A stretch of 64,000 nucleotides of DNA, taken from NCBI GenBank assembly GCA_002007465.1, contig LNAC01000734.1, positions 349,760 through 413,759 of the forward strand, written 5' to 3'. The notes beneath the pieces were generated by a model that searched no databases, was not told the DNA's origin, and was given only the letters and a program-made list of their open reading frames with translations. The position numbers and the translations under genes are program-made. Shown one piece after another: positions 58,761-64,000 of the stretch (position 1 is its first letter; the number at the start of each line of letters is the position of its first letter). The stretch comes from Ailurus styani (taxonomy: Eukaryota > Chordata > Mammalia > Carnivora > Ailuridae).

Positions 58761-59239
58761 ATATAAGCTTTATGAATGTGAGATTCCCAGTTAAGAAGGA
58801 GATATGTAAACTTTGATCTGAGCATGGTAGAGAAACTAAACTTAAAGCCAGGAAGGACATCCCATACTTAAAGTTAAAAAAAAAAATCGTTTTACTCTCT
58901 CTGGGAATTTGTCTCTGCCCCAGACTCCACGTGGGGAAAAGAAGTTTAATAAAACTAAGATTATCACAGATACAAGAGTAGTTTCCAAATTTATCCAAGG
59001 GCATGAAAACTAAAATCCTAAAATGGTAATTTATCTTTTAAACAGGTCCCAGGTCAATGAAAACCCTGGATTATTCATTAAATTTTTTAAAAATGCAAAT
59101 TCACTCTATAACTTAAAAAAAGCTGAACTAAAAATTAACTCAAAAGAAAAAAGCTAAAGTCACACAAGCAAAACATCTGAAGGAGTGAAAGGCAGCATGC
59201 ATAATACTGTGTAGGTTTGGATTCCCAGCAATTTCATAT
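58761..59239. other. Unassigned non-coding DNA
   Basis: Nothing recognised with confidence. May still belong to the ancient repeat or to the start of the L1. Confidence 0.3.
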
Positions 59240-60740
59240 AAGAGTAACTCTGAAAAAAAGATTACAAAACACATGTATTTAAAGAAACTGAAGAGATGAA
59301 AGAGGATTAAAAATGATGAAGAAATTTTTTTAAAAAGGAAAAATCAAGATTAGAAAAGAATCAAAATGAACTTGTAGAAATGAAAAATACCATAGCAATT
59401 AAGCACCCAATGGCAAAAGATGGAGCTGAGAAAATCACCCATAAATCAGCACAAAGAAACAAAGATGAAAAATATGAAAGATCAATTAAGATATGGAAGG
59501 TAGAATGAGAAATCACTACGAAGTTTAAATATGTGATCCAGGGAAAAAGAAAATAAATAGGAAGAAGAACGATTTAATGAGAAAATTACTAAGAACTTGC
59601 CAGAAATGCTGAAAGTCATAAACACTAGAAAACCATGAGTTTCAATAAGATAAATAAATATAAAGTAAGAACTAAATGCACTGTAGTGAAACTACAAAAT
59701 AGTATAGGAAAGGAAAATATCTGTAGAGCAACAACAGCAAACTGACAGATTACCTCCAAAGAAGCAACCATTGCATTTCGGTGATTCTTTCTGCAAGTAA
59801 CAATAAAGGCCAATAGAGCACTATCTTCTGTATGCTTCAGCTCTTGGTGTAGAATCAAGTAACCTATAAATTGTCATAAAAACTGGGGACAAAGTGTATT
59901 TTCAGACCAAAAAAAATGATAACAGCCTGGTATTTTCCACCTATCCATATTCAGTTTCATAACAACTAAACATATTTCTGCAAAAAGGAATTGAACCCCA
60001 AATGACAGAGTATCACATAAGAAGCAATTACAAGGCAAATATGAAAATTATGGGTGAATGAAATTTGCAACTAAGTGAGGATCATTAAAAACATGGATGT
60101 ATAATATCAGATGAGAAAAATACATTTTAAAATTAGAAGGGTGTAATCAGAGTTAACATGTTCTAAGACTCATGAGTTCATCATAAGAAGGGTAGAAATA
60201 CTGATAAACTTTAGATTTAATTCAATTATGTGGTTTAGAAAATAGACTCACTATCCGATAGAAGTGGACCATATAGCCTCCTAATTAGTACAAAGGGGAA
60301 AAGGAAATAAGTAAAAATTGATAGATTTACTAGAAGAATGGAAAGTCTAAGAAGTAGCAAAGAAAACTCATCATAAATAGAAGATAGAAAATAAAACAGT
60401 AGAATTAATTTCAAACATATCAGTAATAATGATAAATATAAGTACATTAAAAACGAGTGACCCCTTAAAAGACAGGAATTCCCAAGCTGGATTTTTTTAA
60501 ACTCCACCATTATGCTGTTTAAAAATGCCACATTCAAACATAATGAGGCAGAAATGTTGAAAGCAAATGGATGGAAAAAAGTATCAGGCATATGCTAGCC
60601 AAAACAAAACAAAACAAAACAAAACAAAACAAACAAACAAACAGCAACAACAACAGCAACAACAAACCTGAATAGGAATAGTAATGAAAACAAAATAGAC
60701 CTTTATTAAAAACAAGCAAAGAATAACTACAATATAAACA
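59240..60740 (+). mobile_element. L1M LINE-1 ORF1 to ORF2-start region, plus strand
   Basis: 'AAGAACTTGCCAGAAATGCT' (about 59591), 'GAGCAACAACAGCAAACTGA' (about 59727), 'AAGCAACCATTGCATTTCGG' and 'AAAGGCCAATAGAGCACTAT' follow L1M ORF1. 'ATAAGTACATTAAAAACGAG' (about 60438), 'GGATGGAAAAAAGTATCAGG' (about 60569) and 'AATAGACCTTTATTAAAAAC' follow the start of ORF2. Many stops and shifts; no coding potential. Confidence 0.7.
60601..60665. repeat. AAAAC / CAA simple repeat inside L1
   Basis: AAAAC units pass into AAAC and then CAA units. Minus-strand frames through it encode leucine/valine/phenylalanine and cysteine runs that are artefacts. Confidence 0.9.
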
Positions 60741-60869
60741 TATTTAGGGTAACCAAAGAAACCGAGCACTAAGAAGATATTTTTGAAAATGGAGGCCTGA
60801 AAAATGCAGCCAACAAAAACGAAGAGCAAAAGAGGTAAAGATGGACATATGCATAGCAACTCCATTTCC

Positions 60870-61500
60870 AAGTACTATGCACACCTTCCAGAAAGTATTA
60901 CAGATGTGCACAGGGAGACCCGTCCATGGTTGTTGGGGTTAACAGCATTTGCACAGAATTAGAGATAGCCTAACTGTTCATAAATAGGGAAATGGATAAT
61001 GGAATAATGGTATATTTGAAAAATGGAAAACTAAATTTTGGTTAAAAATATAAATAACACATTGGATCTGTATATCCACATGTGTAAATCTCAATAACAA
61101 TGTTGAAGAAAAGTGTGTTCATTATGATATCTCTGTAACTTTGCAACATATACTATCTATTTTTTTTAAAGATTTATTTATTTGAGAGAGAGTGAGAGAG
61201 AGCATGAGAGAAGAGAAAGTCAGAGGGAGAAGCAGACTCCCCATGGAGCTGGGAGCCCGATGTGGGACTCGATCCCGGGACTCCGGGATCATGACCTGAG
61301 CCGAAGGCAGTCGCTCCACTAACTGAGCCACCCAGGTGCCCACTATCTATTTTTCATGGCCACATACTTAGACAGGGAATGACCAAGGAGGATGTACAAT
61401 AGCTTCAGAATGGTTGTTATATCTGAAGAGAGAATAAACTATACTGGGGGTGATGGACAAGCCACCAAATTCTCACTGAAACTTTTCATTATATCTCACA
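60870..61500 (+). mobile_element. Diverged L1M 3' end, split by a SINE
   Basis: 'TAGCCTAACTGTTCATAAAT' (60967-60986), 'GGAAATGGATAATGGAATAA', 'TAAATCTCAATAACAATGTT' and 'TACTGGGGGTGATGGACAAG' parallel the L1M 3' region in plus orientation. This may be part of the same insertion as the upstream ORF1 region with most of ORF2 deleted. Confidence 0.55.
61165..61341 (-). repeat. Can-SINE, older subtype, minus strand
   Basis: Short tail 'AAAGATTTATTTATTTGAGA', 'GACTCGATCCCGGGACTCCG' and reversed head 'CCACCCAGGTGCCC'. Duplications ACTATCTATTTTT at 61152-61164 and 61342-61354. Confidence 0.95.
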
Positions 61501-62396
61501 TGTGGAGAGTTGGCATGAAACTTTTTCATGGGCCTGCATGCTCAGAAAATCTTACCTAATTAGAGAACTAAAGTTAAAACAAAATCTAAATTTCTTTAAT
61601 CTTTGCTTTTCCTGAGATTAATCCAATTAAGCCAATGATGGGGGCTCGAGCAGGAGTCAGTGAAATGCCTCAAGATATACGTTATTACAATAACTTTCTG
61701 GGGGTATCAAATTGATAGCAAATTTACCCTCTCAGGGACAATCCCACTTGGTTTGAAAGCACATTAACATTGAAATCCTTAGAAGTGAACTGATTACAAA
61801 CCCAATCTAACATAGTTAATTTAAAGCACATTTAAAGGACAGTGAATGTGCTTTCATTTAGTGTTTGGCTTCAGCATTCTGGCAAAGTATGAAAGAGAGA
61901 GGAAAAAAAGAGTTAGAAAGACTTGATCTCTAGTTGTTAGGCAACCAGCTTGTTCCAGAAGGTTTTTGCTGTTAAACTGTTCTCAGCTCATCATAGTCCA
62001 CAGATTCTAATCAACACAAGTCCCTTGACAAATGAGGAGGAATGTGGACTGACCCTACCCTTAAAGGTATAAAGCTATTTCCACCTCATCTTTAAATAAA
62101 GCCTAGGGGCTAATGGTATGGTAGAATAAACAGGAGACTGTCAAAGTTTAGTGTTTCAAAAACTTGTCCCAATTTAAAAAAAAAAAATTAAATGTGGCAG
62201 TACAGTGCTCCCTACCTCTGCTCTTCAAAAGCATCAACCGGCCAGCATCTCAATCAGGTACATAAACAACCAGGAATTGCTCATTTCATTAATACTAATG
62301 TAGAGCTTTAGTAGAAAGTTTTCACAGTAGACAGATTTTCCTGCTCACTCTAACTTTGTAATTTGAATTGGTTTTGCTTTGTTTTGTTTTTCAGTT
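61501..62396. other. Unassigned non-coding DNA
   Basis: Nothing recognised. Confidence 0.35.
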
Positions 62397-62410
62397 CAGA
62401 CAGCCCTTTT

Positions 62411-62607
62411 TTTTTTTTTAAGATTTTATTTATTTATTTGACAGAGAGAGAGAGATTACAAGTACGCAGAGAGGCAGGCAGAGAGAGAGGAGGAAGCAGG
62501 CTCCCTGCCGAGCAGAGAGCCTGATGCAGGGCTCCATCACAGGACCCGGAGATCATGACCTGAGCCGAAGGCAGAGGCTTTAACCCACTGAGCCACCCAG
62601 GTGCCCA
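62411..62607 (-). repeat. Can-SINE (SINEC), predominant subtype, minus strand
   Basis: Complete element. Near-identical duplications CAGACAGCCCTTTT (62397-62410) and CAGACAGCCTTTT (62608-62620). Confidence 0.97.
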
Positions 62608-62620
62608 CAGACAGCCTTTT

Positions 62621-63059
62621 GAACTAACTACAAGTCCTTCACAATTTGATGGAACTTGGAAGGAGGGCATCTAATACAATTTCTGTTGACCTCTTTGTCT
62701 AATACTTGGAAGAAGGCAGGGGGAGGGGGAGAGGAAAGGGGTGGCACTATCGGTATTCTCCTGGAAAGGAGATTTGATTATGATGGCATTTTAACATCCA
62801 AAATGTCAGTAACCACAAGCTACTGCCAAACTAATAGAGAATATCATCCACATTGTTATTACAGAAGCTTGCCTTTTCACATTCACATTATGTCTATTTT
62901 CTTTATCATCTGACCACCATATTAATCTGTTGAGAATCATTTTATTCCATTTGACTGTTACCTCCATGAGGCATGAACTATGTTTAGATTACTTGTTATC
63001 TTGTCCCCTAGCGTTCCATATCTGTGGGAGTAAATGGAGAAAAAAGGGGAGGAACGGTC
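62621..63059. other. Unassigned non-coding DNA with a G-rich run
   Basis: A purine run at 62716-62744 (GGGGGAGGGGGAGAGGAAAG followed by GGGG) is the only marked feature. The 85-codon plus-strand frame at 62656-62913 crosses it and has no family match. Confidence 0.35.
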
Positions 63060-63440
63060 AGTAAAGGAGAGGAACAGGGAAGGTGGTTTGAATAAAGACA
63101 CACTTGGTTCGATGATAGTCATGTTAAATTAGAAGGGCCTTACAGATATCTAAGAAAGATGATTAGTAAGTAGTTTGCAATGTATTTTAGAGCTCAGGAA
63201 AGAGCTCTGTAAAATTGAGGGCCATAGCATAGGAACAGAGGTGGGAGTGGAAACAGAAATGAAATGGTCAGCCATGAAAACTATGGCATGAGAAGAAGCT
63301 TGCAAATAGAAAGCCTAACAAATATCTAGATATTTACTGGAAAAGGAGAACATGAAGGAGGCAAAAGAAAACCAATAAATAATCGTTTCATAGAAGCCGT
63401 GGGAGAAAGAATGTCATACAACTATTATCTTGCAAAGCAA
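63060..63440 (+). repeat. Probable copy of the ancient mammalian interspersed repeat
   Basis: 'GTATTTTAGAGCTCAGGAAA', 'AACTATGGCATGAGAAGAAG' and 'AGAAGCCGTGGGAGAAAGAA' follow the downstream half of the repeat family seen at 32.7 and 57.9 kb. Strongly decayed. Confidence 0.35.
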
Positions 63441-64000
63441 AAGCTAAGGGTCCCAGGGCAGAAAAATATAGATTATGGTGATAATGGTAGATAAATTACA
63501 AATATGAATCTAAAAGGGAATTAAGGATGCCTTAACAAAGAGCCTAGGAGTTGGGGGACCACAGAATATTGTGTGTATAAGGCAATTTGCGAGGAAGAGG
63601 AGGTCTTTGTTACAGCCACAGTAATTCAGGCTCATCACAAAGTTCATTCTAGAGATCATGGCTTACTCTACTTTTTGAAAGTTTTATTGTCTCTAACAGG
63701 CATTTGGGCATGATGGAAATATTTCTATCTTATCATGCTGAGGGGCAGAGGAAATTTCATGTGACTAGTGATAACTAACATAAAATTAATTAATGAACGA
63801 AAGAATGATTTAGGAAATTGTCAAAATTGATTTGTTTCAAATTATTCATAGGACTATGATTTTACTTATATTTGATACATTAAATACATATATTTACATA
63901 TGAAGTTGTTAGAAAAATATTAATATATTTAATCGAAATATAAATATATTAAATTTCTCACTACTGCTCTATAGAGAGTTCATGTAAAATTTAAATAACA
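63441..64000. other. Unassigned AT-rich non-coding DNA at window end
   Basis: Becomes very AT-rich after 63880. No feature recognised. Confidence 0.35.

Noticed and set aside
58633..59004. 123-codon minus-strand open frame
   Set aside because: It overlaps an ancient interspersed repeat and AT-rich DNA, with no motif, splice or start context.
60235..60871. Hydrophobic minus-strand frames resembling membrane proteins
   Set aside because: Antisense to AT-rich L1 sequence and a simple repeat. Leucine, phenylalanine and cysteine runs follow from base composition.
1..64000. Prokaryotic-type features such as CRISPR arrays, operons, ribosome binding sites or insertion sequences
   Set aside because: The sequence is mammalian nuclear DNA. 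The regularly recurring units are SINEs and microsatellites, not spacer arrays.
1..64000. Free tRNA genes suggested by the tRNA-like SINE heads
   Set aside because: The heads are tRNA-derived SINE promoters with SINE bodies attached. No stand-alone cloverleaf gene was seen.

Overview
This window is AT-rich mammalian nuclear DNA from a carnivore, most likely a mustelid (weasel, mink, ferret, otter or badger group). The main evidence is about 27 copies of the tRNA-derived Can-SINE (SINEC). The copies share a 'GCGCCTGGGTGGCTCAGTGG' head, a central 'CTCAGGTCATGATC' block, a CT-rich stretch and an '(AAATAAAT)n AAAATCTT A-rich' tail. The commonest, least diverged version carries 'GGTTAAAGCCTCTGCCTT' and 'CTGCCTACTTGT', which I associate from memory with mustelid SINECs. 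The family assignment is therefore inference; the carnivore assignment is firm. I find no supportable protein-coding exon, tRNA, rRNA, snRNA or CpG-island promoter. The longest open frames (about 100-130 codons) lie antisense to or within decayed transposons and look like chance or fossil frames. The window is best read as intergenic or large-intron sequence.

Layout. 1-7.8 kb: mostly unassigned AT-rich sequence with a partial SINE, a compound CA/CT microsatellite, a GC-richer LTR-like block (3.2-3.7 kb) and two MIR relics. 7.8-9.1 kb: an old L1 3' end (+) split by a SINE. 9.56-10.5 kb: repeat-free, compositionally complex sequence that is my best candidate for a conserved non-coding element. 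10.5-13.5 kb: MIR relics, two SINEs, a short hairpin and a 115-bp pyrimidine tract. 13.8-15.5 kb: an L1/HAL1-type ORF1 relic (+) followed by an antisense MLT1A-like MaLR LTR. 16-20.7 kb: unassigned DNA, two young SINEs, an L1 3' end and a MIR.

20.7-31.1 kb is a nest of L1 fragments, all on the minus strand. One L1M 3' end (20.7-23.0 kb) is followed by a longer, older L1M (about 23.9-31.1 kb). The older element is interrupted by another L1 3' end, by a young 5'-truncated carnivore L1 tail and by several SINEs. 32.7-34.4 kb: an ancient mammalian repeat and an MLT1-like LTR split by a young SINE. 38.6-39.7 kb: a Tigger-class DNA transposon with a second, internally deleted Tigger1-like element inserted at a TA. 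40.1-40.7 kb: an antisense MLT1 LTR containing a CA microsatellite, followed by a strong G-quadruplex motif.

Two single-N positions (42,662 and 45,181) are each flanked by direct duplicates, of 706 bp and 62 bp. They look like unmerged overlapping contig ends, so this assembly carries false duplications here. 43-64 kb: mostly unassigned sequence with SINEs, MIRs, a MER5A-like element, a CpG-bearing possible promoter or LTR segment (53.5-54.2 kb), another ancient repeat, and L1 ORF1-region and 3'-end fragments on the plus strand.

Nothing here works together as a gene system. The biology is layered transposon history, from MIR, L2-era, Tigger and MaLR elements through L1M to carnivore SINEs with intact target-site duplications. 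Repeat family names come from remembered consensus sequences, not from a search.
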